64,000 bases of DNA from Celeribacter marinus (lineage in GTDB: Bacteria > Pseudomonadota > Alphaproteobacteria > Rhodobacterales > Rhodobacteraceae): positions 2,060,932-2,124,931 of the forward strand of contig NZ_CP012023.1 of NCBI RefSeq assembly GCF_001308265.1, given 5' to 3'. This document shows, piece after piece, positions 1-8,290 of the stretch. Under the pieces are notes generated by a model that made no database searches, had not been told where the DNA came from, and was given only the letters and a program-made list of their open reading frames with translations. Each line of letters starts with the position of its first letter. The stretch's first letter is position 1. The position numbers and the translations under genes are program-made.

Positions 1-793
1 CAAACCCGCCGTTGGTGCCTGTGGCCACATAGCCCAGCGCGCCCCAAACCCACGCATCATTGTCAACCTGCGCATGGGCCAAAATACCCGTAGGCTTGTC
101 CACTCCGTCCCCGTTGATAAACGCCGATGCCTCGGAGCCTGCAAACTTGTCGGCAATCCGCGCCGCAAGCCAGCTTTCGATATCAAACGCCGCATCATCC
201 AAAAGACGCTGCGAGGCTTTCGGCAGGGCCGACAGCTCATAGAGCGGAATGGAAATACGGTCGATTGTCGGCGTCGATGTCTCGCCCACTGCACCCGTTT
301 CAGAGACCCAACCAGAGCCAATGTCCGAGGTGTCGATGAGCACGTCATAGGACGTGGATTCGACATTCACCACATTGGCGATGGAACGGATCGAAGCTGT
401 GGATTTGAGCACCGTCTGGATCGTCGCAGACGTCTGTGGATCAACAAGAAATCCGCCATCGCCATTCACGGCCGTTGACATGGATTTTCCCTCTAGCGTG
501 AGACCGCGTAGCGCATCATCATCGCCGTTGCGCACATAAGTCTCCATTGCGGATTTATGCGAGAGGTCCACCTCATAAGAGGCCGATAGGGCCGGACGGC
601 CAGTGGTCTGTGTTTTTTGATCAAGCATGGTCAAGCGCTCTTCCTGTTGATTGAGTTTCGTATCAATTGCGGACTGAAAGTCCTTGAGATCACGCATGAA
701 ACCGGCCAAAGCGGATTTCACGTGTGTGGCGGGGTTTGACGCGGCTGGGCTCACGTCAATTGCGCCCCGCGCCTGTGGTTGGGGTGTGCTCAT
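1..793 (-). CDS. GTA major capsid protein g5 (HK97 fold), 3' part missing
   Basis: HK97-type major capsid protein, building the head shell of the gene transfer agent particle. Translation from the ATG at 793 gives an N-terminal helical scaffold-like segment (about 110 residues, charged, including DLKDFQSAIDTKLNQQEERL). Next come the HK97 hallmarks: GGFLVDPQT, a stretch around SIANVVNVESTSYDVLID, then LSALPKASQRLLDDAAFDIE, FINGDG and KPTGILA. The frame is open to the left edge, so roughly the last third is outside the window. The start overlaps the stop of the protease gene (ATGA), as is normal in this cluster. The family assignment rests on motifs and on gene order; homology to RcGTA g5 is inferred from context. 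Confidence 0.9.
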   Translation of the reverse strand, partial: MSTPQPQARGAIDVSPAASNPATHVKSALAGFMRDLKDFQSAIDTKLNQQEERLTMLDQKTQTTGRPALSASYEVDLSHKSAMETYVRNGDDDALRGLTLEGKSMSTAVNGDGGFLVDPQTSATIQTVLKSTASIRSIANVVNVESTSYDVLIDTSDIGSGWVSETGAVGETSTPTIDRISIPLYELSALPKASQRLLDDAAFDIESWLAARIADKFAGSEASAFINGDGVDKPTGILAHAQVDNDAWVWGALGYVATGTNGGF

Positions 794-1422
794 CCAAACA
801 ATCCTTTGTGTGTCGGTTCGCGGTGAAAGGACTGACCTGCGGGCGATGTATTGGCCTCGGTCAACTCCATGCGGGCGCTCGACAGAGCCTCCGCGATATC
901 GCGCAACATCGCATCACCGTCCCCGGGCGTGTGGCCCTTGGTCTGCGCTGCGATGCGCGCTTGCGGAAGCATCGGAAAGGTCACAAGCGACACCTCCCAA
1001 AGCTCCAGCTCGGACAGGACGCGCGCGCCGCCATCCGTTTTTCGGGCACGCACCGTCCGGTAGCCAATCGACAATCCGTCAATCGCCCCCGCCTCAATGA
1101 GCGCTGCCGCCTCACGGCCCTTTTCGATATCGGTCAAAATACGCCCCTTGACGAACAGGCCGTGCGCATCCTCTCGCACCACGTCCCACACGCCGATGGG
1201 TTGGGCCGGATCGTGCTGCCATAGCATCTTGACGCGCGCCCCCTTGGCTTTGAGCGCCACAAGAGACGCGCTATAAGCGCCCTTGGCGACGATATCGCCA
1301 CCGCTATCTTGCGTGCCAAAGAGCGAGGCATAGCCTTCGATTTCTACGCCCGTCTCGACGACCTGCGCGGCGCCCAAACGGCAAAACTTGTGCTCAAGTC
1401 CCAGTGTCATTTCATGATCCAT
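790..1422 (-). CDS. GTA prohead protease g4 (HK97 family)
   Basis: Serine protease of the HK97 prohead protease family (210 residues). It would trim the capsid delta domain during GTA head maturation. Visible are the family's GYASLFGTQDSGGDIVAKGAY segment, MLWQHDPAQPIGVW (which carries the catalytic His) and GAIDGLSIGYRTVRA (which carries the catalytic Ser). Met1 at 1422 is preferred over an upstream in-frame start at 1539. It lies just after an AGGAGG ribosome site, 2 bases from the portal stop, whereas the extension would run back into the portal gene. The stop overlaps the capsid start. No gene fits between portal and protease, so the small g3.5 reading frame known from Rhodobacter capsulatus is not here. 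Confidence 0.9.
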   Translation of the reverse strand: MDHEMTLGLEHKFCRLGAAQVVETGVEIEGYASLFGTQDSGGDIVAKGAYSASLVALKAKGARVKMLWQHDPAQPIGVWDVVREDAHGLFVKGRILTDIEKGREAAALIEAGAIDGLSIGYRTVRARKTDGGARVLSELELWEVSLVTFPMLPQARIAAQTKGHTPGDGDAMLRDIAEALSSARMELTEANTSPAGQSFHREPTHKGLFG

Positions 1423-1423
1423 C

Positions 1424-2614
1424 CTAAACCTCCTGCGCATCAAACGGCGCACCATCCGCAAGAGGCGGCAGACCAAGCATCCTGCGTTTTTCATCGGGTG
1501 TGAGGAACTTTGCCTCTGCCACCCGCGCCCACTGCGCATCGCGCTCGGCGGCCAAAGCTGGCACTTGGTCCAGATCAGGTTTGAGCGTCACCGCGTCGCC
1601 GGTCATCTCGGACAACCAATGCCCCACCGAACTTGTGACCTTGGACACAAGCGGCAGCACCGTCAGACGGTAAAAGGCGCGATTGGCCTCTTGGTAATTG
1701 GCGTATGTCGCATCGCCGTTGAGACCGAGCAACATGGGCGGCACACCGAACGCCACCGCAATGTCGCGCGCCGCGGCATCTTTGGTCTTTTGAAATTCCA
1801 TATCGGAGGGAGAAAAGCCCATCGGCTTCCAATCCAATCCGCCCTCAAGCAACATCGGGCGACCCGCATTGCGCGCCCCTTGGTGATGGCTTTCCATCTC
1901 GCTGAGCAAACGGTCGTATTGATCCGAACTCATCGCGGCCTGACCGTCCGCGCCCTTGTAAACTATCGCGCCAGAGGGGCGTGCGGCATTGTCCAACAGT
2001 GACTTTGACCACCGTGACGCCGAATTATGCACATCAATCGCCGTGGCGGCTGCCACGATCGGTGACAAGCCATAGTGATCATCAGACGGATGAAAGGATT
2101 TGATATGACAGATCGGCGTTGCCCCGTCCGTCACGGCAAAGCGGTGCGTGCGCCCGCCCACCGCATATTCATACGCCACGGGCCAACCATCCGCCCCGGG
2201 AACAAGGCTCATACGGTCTGAGCGCAACACATGCAGCTCGCGCACTGCCCCCTCGCCCACAGCCTCCAGATAGCCATTGCCCGACAACAAAAGCTGGGCA
2301 TAGAGCGCCTCGAACAACTCGGCGCGCCCTTGCGCCGAATTTGGCCGCTCAATGACGGACAACAACGGATGTGTGTTGAACCGCTGCGTGGCGCTTTGCA
2401 CCACCACTGGCAAGGCACTGGCCGCCTCCGCAATCAACTTGACCACGCGAAAGCCAACGGGATTGCCGGTAAAGCCAACCCGCGTCAAACTCACGGTATC
2501 ACGCGGGCTCCACGCCACACGCCCCGCACCCGACATGGCCGCTACGACTGGACCTGTGGCGGAGGCTTTGACCTCATGAGGTCCGTCTACGCTGCGCTTG
2601 AGAAAATCAAACAT
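1424..2614 (-). CDS. GTA portal protein g3
   Basis: Phage-type portal protein (396 residues), the ring through which DNA enters the GTA head. Portal family features include VAWSPRDTVSLTRVGFTGNPV near the N-terminus, ELFEALYAQLLLSGNGYLE, ICHIKSFHPSDDHYGLSPI and AVAFGVPPMLLGLNGDATYANYQEA near residue 310. The frame is open further upstream (to 2782), but I place the start at 2614 (MFDFLKRSV). An AGGAG sits 8-9 bases before it, and the preceding 56 residues are basic and unlike any portal N-terminus. Neighbours are the large terminase upstream and the protease immediately downstream. Confidence 0.9.
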   Translation of the reverse strand: MFDFLKRSVDGPHEVKASATGPVVAAMSGAGRVAWSPRDTVSLTRVGFTGNPVGFRVVKLIAEAASALPVVVQSATQRFNTHPLLSVIERPNSAQGRAELFEALYAQLLLSGNGYLEAVGEGAVRELHVLRSDRMSLVPGADGWPVAYEYAVGGRTHRFAVTDGATPICHIKSFHPSDDHYGLSPIVAAATAIDVHNSASRWSKSLLDNAARPSGAIVYKGADGQAAMSSDQYDRLLSEMESHHQGARNAGRPMLLEGGLDWKPMGFSPSDMEFQKTKDAAARDIAVAFGVPPMLLGLNGDATYANYQEANRAFYRLTVLPLVSKVTSSVGHWLSEMTGDAVTLKPDLDQVPALAAERDAQWARVAEAKFLTPDEKRRMLGLPPLADGAPFDAQEV

Positions 2615-2756
2615 GTGTCTCTCGTCTCCTGATCGTTTCGCGCTCTTGGCAAATGCCCGCGCCGTCGTTGAGACAAGTTCTAAACGAAAGGTAAAAAGAC
2701 TCCGTAACCCCTGCGCACGCTGCCCCGCGCACCGCGCAACACCCCACAAATGCAAA

Positions 2757-2778
2757 ACGGACCGCCGAGGCGATCCGT
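2757..2778 (-). terminator. Terminator-like hairpin between GTA g2 and g3
   Basis: On the minus strand a 10-base stem (ACGGATCGCC paired with GGCGGTCCGT, one G-T pair) with a 2-base gap is followed by TTTTGC. The very tight loop means the top of the stem must open. It lies in the 188-base space between the terminase stop and the portal start, so it could attenuate transcription inside the cluster or be an mRNA processing element. The weak T-run makes termination uncertain. Confidence 0.35.
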
Positions 2779-2802
2779 TCAAGTCACGTTGGGGTTTTGA
2801 CC

Positions 2803-4209
2803 CTATAAGCTGCGGATTTTAGGCCGCATCGCCACCGCTGCGGGAGCAATCATCAAGTCATGCACCGCCCACACCAGCGCATCCAAACGGTCGGGTGATC
2901 CGCTCGCTTGAAACCCCTGTGCGGTCATTTTCACCATCTGGTCCTCTAACGCGCCAAGATTGCGGGTGTGCGCCACCCGCCCTTGATCATAAAGCGCCGC
3001 CACAGGTTCGGCCCGCGCCGCCTTTCCACGCGTGGCCCGCACTGCCTTGAACGGCACCATCGGATCAATCTGTCGCAACACGGTTTCCACCATGTCGCCG
3101 CCTTGGTTGACCTCCGCTACAATCTTGTCTGCGTCCCACCGCGCCCGCGCATCAAGAGCCGCCTGCGCCCAAACGGTTGGGGAGGCCGCCGACACGCTGG
3201 CATCCTCCAACACGAACGCCCGCCAATTGCGCGGCTCCCCGCGTGTCACCGCCCCCACGACCACAACGCCGCACTCATCAGAGCCTTTATGCCCAGTGAC
3301 CGGCGGATCAACCGCCACCACAATGCGGTCCAACTCGGGAATGTCATCGACCCGTCCCGCATCCAGTTTGGCAAGCGACCACAGCGCGCCCTCTTCCTCA
3401 TCGAGTAACACACCGTCCAATTCCTGACGCCCAAGCCGCGTACCCGCATAGCGCACGCGCACCTCCTCCAAGAACGATTGCGCCAAATTCGCCGCATTGG
3501 TCTGTGTGCAGGCCTGCGTCATAACGGTCGACGGCGCGGCAATAATGTCCTTGAGCACGTCAACATTGCGCGGCGTGGTGGTCACGACTTGGCGCGGATC
3601 ATCGCCCAACCGCAATCCGAACTGAAGCATATCCCACGCCCCGCGCGGGTCTTTCCATTTGGCCAACTCATCAACCCAAGCCGCATCAAACTGCGGGCCG
3701 CGCAACGCCTCGCCGTCAGAGCCCGAAAACACCATCGCCTCCGCGCCGTTTGGCCACACAAGAGCGCGCCGCGTTGCAACCCATTTGGGGCGGCGGTCCG
3801 GCGGTGAACACGCCAAAATGCCGCTATCGCCAAACACCATAACCTCGCGCGCCTGATCATAGGTCTCGCCTATTAGGGCCACCCGCTTGGCACGCCCCTT
3901 ATCGAGTGGCTTGGCGCCCTCGACCTGTGTGCGCACCCATTCGGCCCCCGCGCGGGTCTTTCCCGCACCGCGCCCGCCCATGATCACCCACGTGCGCCAA
4001 TCGCCCTTGGGCGGCACCTGATGATCCAACGCCCATGCCTCGAACATGAAAGGGAGCGCTGTCAGCGCCCCCTCCCCCAGTTCAGTCAGAAACGCATCTT
4101 GGGTGTCGCGTGGCATACAGGCTAGCCAAGCGATCAATGATCTCAGATCGGGAGGCGTCAAAGTCGACTTCGCCACGTCCCAATCCTCCGTTTTTGCGTC
4201 TGTCCTCAT
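2803..4209 (-). CDS. GTA large terminase g2 (packaging ATPase/nuclease)
   Basis: Large terminase subunit (468 residues) that translocates DNA into GTA heads and cuts it. The ATPase domain shows Walker A GGRGAGKTRAG near residue 85, and WVDELAKW fits Walker B. The C-terminal nuclease half has IVVAVDPPVTG, a typical first acidic nuclease motif, and VAEVNQGGDMV. The N-terminal WALDHQVPPKGDWRTWVIMG is characteristic of the GTA subfamily. I start at the ATG at 4209; a GTG directly before it (4212) is equally possible, and an internal Met at 4116 would shorten the overlap with g1. The 5' end overlaps the small terminase gene by about 130 bases. Confidence 0.9.
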   Translation of the reverse strand: MRTDAKTEDWDVAKSTLTPPDLRSLIAWLACMPRDTQDAFLTELGEGALTALPFMFEAWALDHQVPPKGDWRTWVIMGGRGAGKTRAGAEWVRTQVEGAKPLDKGRAKRVALIGETYDQAREVMVFGDSGILACSPPDRRPKWVATRRALVWPNGAEAMVFSGSDGEALRGPQFDAAWVDELAKWKDPRGAWDMLQFGLRLGDDPRQVVTTTPRNVDVLKDIIAAPSTVMTQACTQTNAANLAQSFLEEVRVRYAGTRLGRQELDGVLLDEEEGALWSLAKLDAGRVDDIPELDRIVVAVDPPVTGHKGSDECGVVVVGAVTRGEPRNWRAFVLEDASVSAASPTVWAQAALDARARWDADKIVAEVNQGGDMVETVLRQIDPMVPFKAVRATRGKAARAEPVAALYDQGRVAHTRNLGALEDQMVKMTAQGFQASGSPDRLDALVWAVHDLMIAPAAVAMRPKIRSL

Positions 4210-4423
4210 CACGTTTTTGCCTTTCGGTTATGAAGGACTGCTGTGCGCGATGCAGATCAAGCAAAAATGGCTTGATCCCCTTCGTCGCTCCGCTGTCTCC
4301 CGCCTCTATGGCCTCCATCGCCTGTTGCAAGACAACAATGGCCCGTTTCAATTGATCGTCGACGGCCTCATTCATTTTCTCGGCCCAGTCGTACTCATCC
4401 CCCACTGATGACGTCTCTTTCAT
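4082..4423 (-). CDS. GTA small terminase-type protein g1
   Basis: Small acidic/helical protein (113 residues) at the head of the GTA cluster, in the position of RcGTA g1, the small terminase (TerS) that partners g2. It contains a predicted long helix (about residues 14-45, EKMNEAVDDQLKRAIVVLQQ) and a charged second half with DASRSEIIDRLASLYATRH. An AGAGG element precedes the ATG by about 8 bases. The gene overlaps the 5' end of the large terminase, as expected of a translationally coupled packaging pair. The function is assigned by position and general character, not by a motif. Confidence 0.7.
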   Translation of the reverse strand: MKETSSVGDEYDWAEKMNEAVDDQLKRAIVVLQQAMEAIEAGDSGATKGIKPFLLDLHRAQQSFITERQKRDEDRRKNGGLGRGEVDFDASRSEIIDRLASLYATRHPRCVSD

Positions 4424-4746
4424 GAGTTCTGCCTCTTATGCTGCGTTATCCTCCGCACAAGAGCCGCGGGACGCCCGACCGGTGCCACTTGTTTGCACAA
4501 GAAACCCCGACCAAACCGTGCGCTTACACACCCCCTCAGGTATCGTCAGCCCATCGACCCGCGCCTTCCAGCATCCATTCAAAGTGACACAGATGGGGCA
4601 AACACGCGCCTAATGCAGCGCACGGTGCGCTCAGACAGTGAGCCGCCCGCGCCCACACGCGGCATGTCACCCCCTTGAACAGCGCGCACTTTTGGCCATA
4701 ACCAATGCCATAGCCTCGTTTCAGGCACTAAGAGGGAGGCCGGTTT
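4424..4746. other. Divergent intergenic region, GTA promoter side
   Basis: A 323-base gene-free region between GTA g1 (minus) and the ion channel (plus). It must hold the promoter that drives the GTA cluster and the channel promoter, the latter with GAGGGAGG just before the ATG at 4747. I could not identify a clear -35/-10 pair, a CtrA site or another operator. Confidence 0.5.
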
Positions 4747-5520
4747 ATGGCCCAACGCTTCGCCGCGACACTGCATGAGATTTATGAGAGTGAAACCGAC
4801 CGTGCGCACCGCTTTCGCTACGCGCTCTTGGCGTTTGACCTGTTCACCATCGTTTTTGTGATCGCAACATCGTTTGTGGTGCACACACCGCTGATCGAGC
4901 GGCTCGACATGGTGTTTGGTGTGCTAATCCTCATGGATTTCGCCGCGCGGGTCTATGTGACCCAAAACCGCGCACGGTATTTTCGCAGTTTCGCCACATG
5001 GGCCGATATTGCTGCCATGATCTCGTTCATCGCGCCGCTTGCGGGCGAAGGTTTGGGTTTTTTGCGCATTTTGCGCACATTACGCCTTTTGCACACCTAC
5101 CAGTTGATGAACCGCCTGCGTCAGGACTTCACCTTCTTTCGTCGCCGCGAAGAGGTGATCGTCGCCGCAATCAACCTGTTGGTGTTCATCTTTGTCACCA
5201 CGGGGCTGATCTACGCGCTTGAGCACGGCCACAACCCCAACATCCGCAACTACGCCGATGCGCTCTATTTCACCATCACCACGCTCACAACAACGGGCTT
5301 TGGCGACATCACCCTTGAGGGGACAACGGGGCGCTTGTTGTCGATCGGGGTCATGTTCTTTGGCGTCACGCTGTTCTTGCGACTGGCCCAAGTGTTGTTT
5401 CGCCCGTCAAAAGTCCGCTTTGAATGCAAAGACTGCGGCTTACTCCTCCATGATGCCGATGCCACACATTGCAAGCATTGCGGCGCGACTGTGCATATCG
5501 AAACCGAAGGACAATACTAA
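4747..5520 (+). CDS. Voltage-gated-type potassium channel with C-terminal zinc ribbon
   Basis: Six-helix ion channel of the inner membrane (257 residues). S1-S3 lie at about residues 24-105. S4 is basic (FLRILRTLRLLHTYQLMNRL), S5 starts near residue 140, and the pore loop carries the selectivity sequence TTTGFGD before S6. After S6 a cytosolic tail has four cysteines as CKDC...CKHC, a rubredoxin/zinc-ribbon-like knuckle not found in most small K+ channels. GAGGGAGG precedes the ATG. Such a channel gene is often found beside the GTA cluster in this family; I know of no functional link. K+ selectivity is inferred from TTTGFGD. Confidence 0.85.
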   Translation: MAQRFAATLHEIYESETDRAHRFRYALLAFDLFTIVFVIATSFVVHTPLIERLDMVFGVLILMDFAARVYVTQNRARYFRSFATWADIAAMISFIAPLAGEGLGFLRILRTLRLLHTYQLMNRLRQDFTFFRRREEVIVAAINLLVFIFVTTGLIYALEHGHNPNIRNYADALYFTITTLTTTGFGDITLEGTTGRLLSIGVMFFGVTLFLRLAQVLFRPSKVRFECKDCGLLLHDADATHCKHCGATVHIETEGQY

Positions 5521-5531
5521 CCCGCACAACC

Positions 5532-5558
5532 AAAAAGAGCGCCACATCAGGGCGCTCT
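5532..5558 (-). terminator. Intrinsic terminator of mltG operon
   Basis: Perfect 8-base stem AGAGCGCC/GGCGCTCT with a 7-base loop. On the minus strand it is followed by a run of five T, just past the mltG stop. Read from the plus strand it lacks a T-run, so it serves chiefly the minus-strand fab/mltG transcript. Confidence 0.8.
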
Positions 5559-5565
5559 CTGGGGT

Positions 5566-6732
5566 CTATTGATCGGCTTCGATCCTGCGCCATTTTGCGA
5601 CATTGGCGTTATGCTCGGCGAGCGTGACCGCAAAGGCATGCCCCCCCGTTCCATCCGCAACAAAGAAGATAAACGGTGTCGTATCCGGATCAACCGCCGC
5701 CTCCAAAGACGCCACACCAGGGTTGGCAATCGGCGCAGGTGGCAAACCACTGATCACATAGGTGTTGTACGGACTGTCAGATTGCAGCTCCGATTGACGC
5801 AAACCGCGCCCCAAATAGCCCACACCATTGGTCACACCGTAGATCACGGTCGGATCGGTTTGCAAACGCATGCCCTGATTGAGGCGGTTCACGAACACAG
5901 ACGCCACTTGGCGACGCTCATCGGCAATGCCAGTCTCTTTCTCGATGATAGAGGCAAGGGTAAGCATCTCCTCAGGCGTCGAGATGGGCAGATCATCAGA
6001 CCGCTTTGCCCAAATTGCCGCGATCCGCGCCTCTTGCGCACTCACCATACGGGCGATCAAATCATCCACGTCCGAGCCGTCCAGAACCTCATAGCTATCG
6101 GGCGCAAGCATCCCTTCGGCGGGCATCTCATCGGCCTCAACAGAGCCTTGCAAAACGTCCACATCCTTGAGGCTTTCGACCACACGCCACACCGTTGTGC
6201 CCTCGGCGATCAACACGCGGTACCGCGTATCAGCCGCACTGCGCACCGCCATAAAGGCCGCAGGGATCACATCCCCCTCGTCGCCCGCCTCACCAGGTTG
6301 GAATTCGGCCGTCTCAACATAGGCTTGCGTGGCAGGGTCCAATTCGCGCACCTGCACCTGCGTGCGGTTCACACCGATGCGGTAGACAACTTCGGTCCCG
6401 CAACTGGACGCGCCACCACGGGTGACAATATCCACGATCTCATCCATCGACGCGCCATCAGGGATCAAAAACGCACCCGCCTTGAGCTGTGATGTCTTTT
6501 CGGAATACTTGGCCCCCATCCGCAAGATGGACGCACTGGTCACGGCCCCTTGGGAATACAGATCGTCCGACACCCGCGTGAAATTTGAACCCGACAACAC
6601 ACGCAAACAGATCGCCTCGGAGAGCGGTCCATCTGCGGTATACTGGTTCTTGCCCCACCCGATGACGCCCGCCACCGCGATGAGAACAAAAATAAACAGC
6701 GTCAATGCGTTAGACGCGATAGATCGCCACAT
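5566..6732 (-). CDS. mltG: Endolytic murein transglycosylase MltG (YceG-like)
   Basis: Inner-membrane lytic transglycosylase that cuts nascent glycan strands and so limits their length (388 residues). An N-terminal membrane helix (residues about 9-26) is followed by a LysM-like region and the YceG catalytic domain. The signature LASIIEKETGIADERRQVAS contains the catalytic Glu, and VFVNRLNQGMRLQTDPTVIYG and PGVASLEAAVDP follow. The start overlaps the fabF stop by one base, so the two are translationally coupled, which matches the fabF-mltG order common in Proteobacteria. Confidence 0.95.
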   Translation of the reverse strand: MWRSIASNALTLFIFVLIAVAGVIGWGKNQYTADGPLSEAICLRVLSGSNFTRVSDDLYSQGAVTSASILRMGAKYSEKTSQLKAGAFLIPDGASMDEIVDIVTRGGASSCGTEVVYRIGVNRTQVQVRELDPATQAYVETAEFQPGEAGDEGDVIPAAFMAVRSAADTRYRVLIAEGTTVWRVVESLKDVDVLQGSVEADEMPAEGMLAPDSYEVLDGSDVDDLIARMVSAQEARIAAIWAKRSDDLPISTPEEMLTLASIIEKETGIADERRQVASVFVNRLNQGMRLQTDPTVIYGVTNGVGYLGRGLRQSELQSDSPYNTYVISGLPPAPIANPGVASLEAAVDPDTTPFIFFVADGTGGHAFAVTLAEHNANVAKWRRIEADQ

Positions 6733-7994
6733 TAGTCCGTGACCTTCTTCATCACGAGGGACGCATTCGTGCCCCCGAACCCGAACGAATTCGACAGAGC
6801 CACGTTAATCTCGCGCTCGCGTTTCGCATTGGGCGCGAGATCAAGTTTCGGCTCAACGGCTGGGTTGTCGAGGTTGATCGTAGGTGGTGCCACCTGATCG
6901 CGGATCGCAAGCACACAGAAAATCGCCTCAACCGCACCCGCCGCGCCCAACAAGTGGCCGATGGAGGATTTGGTCGACGACATCGTGGCCTTTGACGCCG
7001 CATCGCCCATCAGACGCTCGACCGCGCCCAACTCGATGGTGTCGGCCATGGTCGAGGTGCCATGCGCGTTGATATAATCGATATCATCGGGCGTCAGACC
7101 CGCACGTTTGATTGCGGCCTCCATGGCACGGTAGCCACCATCACCATCCGACGCGGGTGCCGTGATGTGATAGGCGTCACCCGACAGGCCGTAACCCACA
7201 ATTTCCGCATAAATCTTTGCGCCACGCGCTTTGGCGTGCTCGTATTCCTCAAGCACAACAATGCCCGCACCCTCACCCATAACGAACCCGTCACGGTCGT
7301 CATCATAGGGACGGCTCGCCGCTTTGGGATCGTCGGAGCGTTTGGTGGACAGCGCTTTACACGCGTTAAAGCCCGCGATGCCCAATTCGCAAATCGCGGC
7401 TTCCGCACCGCCCGCAACCATCACATCCGCATCGTCGAGCATGATCAAACGCGCCGCATCGCCAATGGCATGCGCCCCCGTCGAACAGGCCGTCACAACA
7501 GAGTGGTTTGGACCCTTGAAACCATACTGGATCGACACCTGACCCGAGATCAGGTTGATCAACGAGCCGGGGATAAAGAACGGCGACACACGGCGCGGCC
7601 CCTTTTCCTTAAGCAAAATTGCCGTATCCGCAATCGACGACAACCCGCCAATGCCGGACCCAATCAGAACGCCCGTGCGCAACCGGTCCTCTTCGTCCTC
7701 GGGCAACCAATTCGCATCGGTCAGCGCCTGATTGGCCGCCGCAATACCGTAGAGAATGAAATCATCGACCTTCTTTTGGTCTTTTTTGGGCATCCAGTCA
7801 TCGGGGTTGAACGTTCCGTTGCTGCCATCACCGCGCGGCACTTCGCACGCGTAGTCTGTGGCCAAATGGCTCGCGTCAAACCGCTGAATCGTGCCTGCGG
7901 CCGATTCTCCGGCGAGCAAACGCGTCCATGTTTCCTCAACACCGCATGCAAGCGGTGATACCATTCCAAGTCCTGTGACAACGACGCGGCGCAT
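6732..7994 (-). CDS. fabF: Beta-ketoacyl-ACP synthase II
   Basis: Condensing enzyme of type II fatty acid synthesis (420 residues), elongating acyl-ACP with malonyl-ACP. The Cys-His-His triad is visible: Cys in SVVTACSTGAHAIG, His in NAHGTSTMADTIEL and His in SSIGHLLGAAGAVEA. The C-terminal NSFGFGGTNASLV is typical. Length is normal for FabF. The usual upstream partner acpP lies 1.2 kb away because a plus-strand gene intervenes, so fabF probably has its own promoter within 7995-8290. Confidence 0.97.
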   Translation of the reverse strand: MRRVVVTGLGMVSPLACGVEETWTRLLAGESAAGTIQRFDASHLATDYACEVPRGDGSNGTFNPDDWMPKKDQKKVDDFILYGIAAANQALTDANWLPEDEEDRLRTGVLIGSGIGGLSSIADTAILLKEKGPRRVSPFFIPGSLINLISGQVSIQYGFKGPNHSVVTACSTGAHAIGDAARLIMLDDADVMVAGGAEAAICELGIAGFNACKALSTKRSDDPKAASRPYDDDRDGFVMGEGAGIVVLEEYEHAKARGAKIYAEIVGYGLSGDAYHITAPASDGDGGYRAMEAAIKRAGLTPDDIDYINAHGTSTMADTIELGAVERLMGDAASKATMSSTKSSIGHLLGAAGAVEAIFCVLAIRDQVAPPTINLDNPAVEPKLDLAPNAKREREINVALSNSFGFGGTNASLVMKKVTD

Positions 7995-8290
7995 GTGCTC
8001 TGCCCCCTCTAAAATTTTGTTTAGACGTTTATTACACGGGTGCGCACTCCGATGAAAGACCCCGCTCGCCCCCTAACGGCGGATTGGCGGATTTTGGTGA
8101 GTGATGTTGGTTGAGCGCTTAAGCTTCAATGACTGCGTTGCGGGACTAAGTCACAGTCTGCTCGGTCAACGACAATGGCAGCTTTCTGCCCCCGACCAGC
8201 ACTTGAATTTACTTGGATTGTCTTGCTAGGTTAGTTTAGTGATGTAAATCAGGCTTGCTTCCTGCGAGCAATAAACGAGCTGAAAAAAAG
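7995..8290. other. Intergenic region left of the inserted gene
   Basis: 296 bases between fabF (minus) and the plus-strand gene at 8291. It is lower in GC than the fab genes and should carry the fabF promoter. It contains the left copy of an 11-base direct repeat (8161-8171). I see no convincing promoter for the plus-strand gene. Confidence 0.4.
8161..8171 (+). repeat. 11-base direct repeat, left copy (CTCGGTCAACG)
   Basis: Exact copy of the sequence at 9155-9165. The two copies flank the unrelated gene 8291-8941 that splits acpP from fabF. An exact 11-mer shared by chance between two 300-base flanks would be uncommon, so it may be a trace of the insertion event. It is short and no integrase is present. 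Confidence 0.4.

Noticed and set aside
2615..2782. 56-codon N-terminal extension of the portal protein
   Set aside because: Basic, unlike portal proteins, and the AGGAG lies before the internal ATG at 2614.
1..4423. Ordinary prophage
   Set aside because: Gene order and sequence style match the gene transfer agent head cluster; no integrase, repressor or lysis genes lie next to it within the window, though the left part is not visible.
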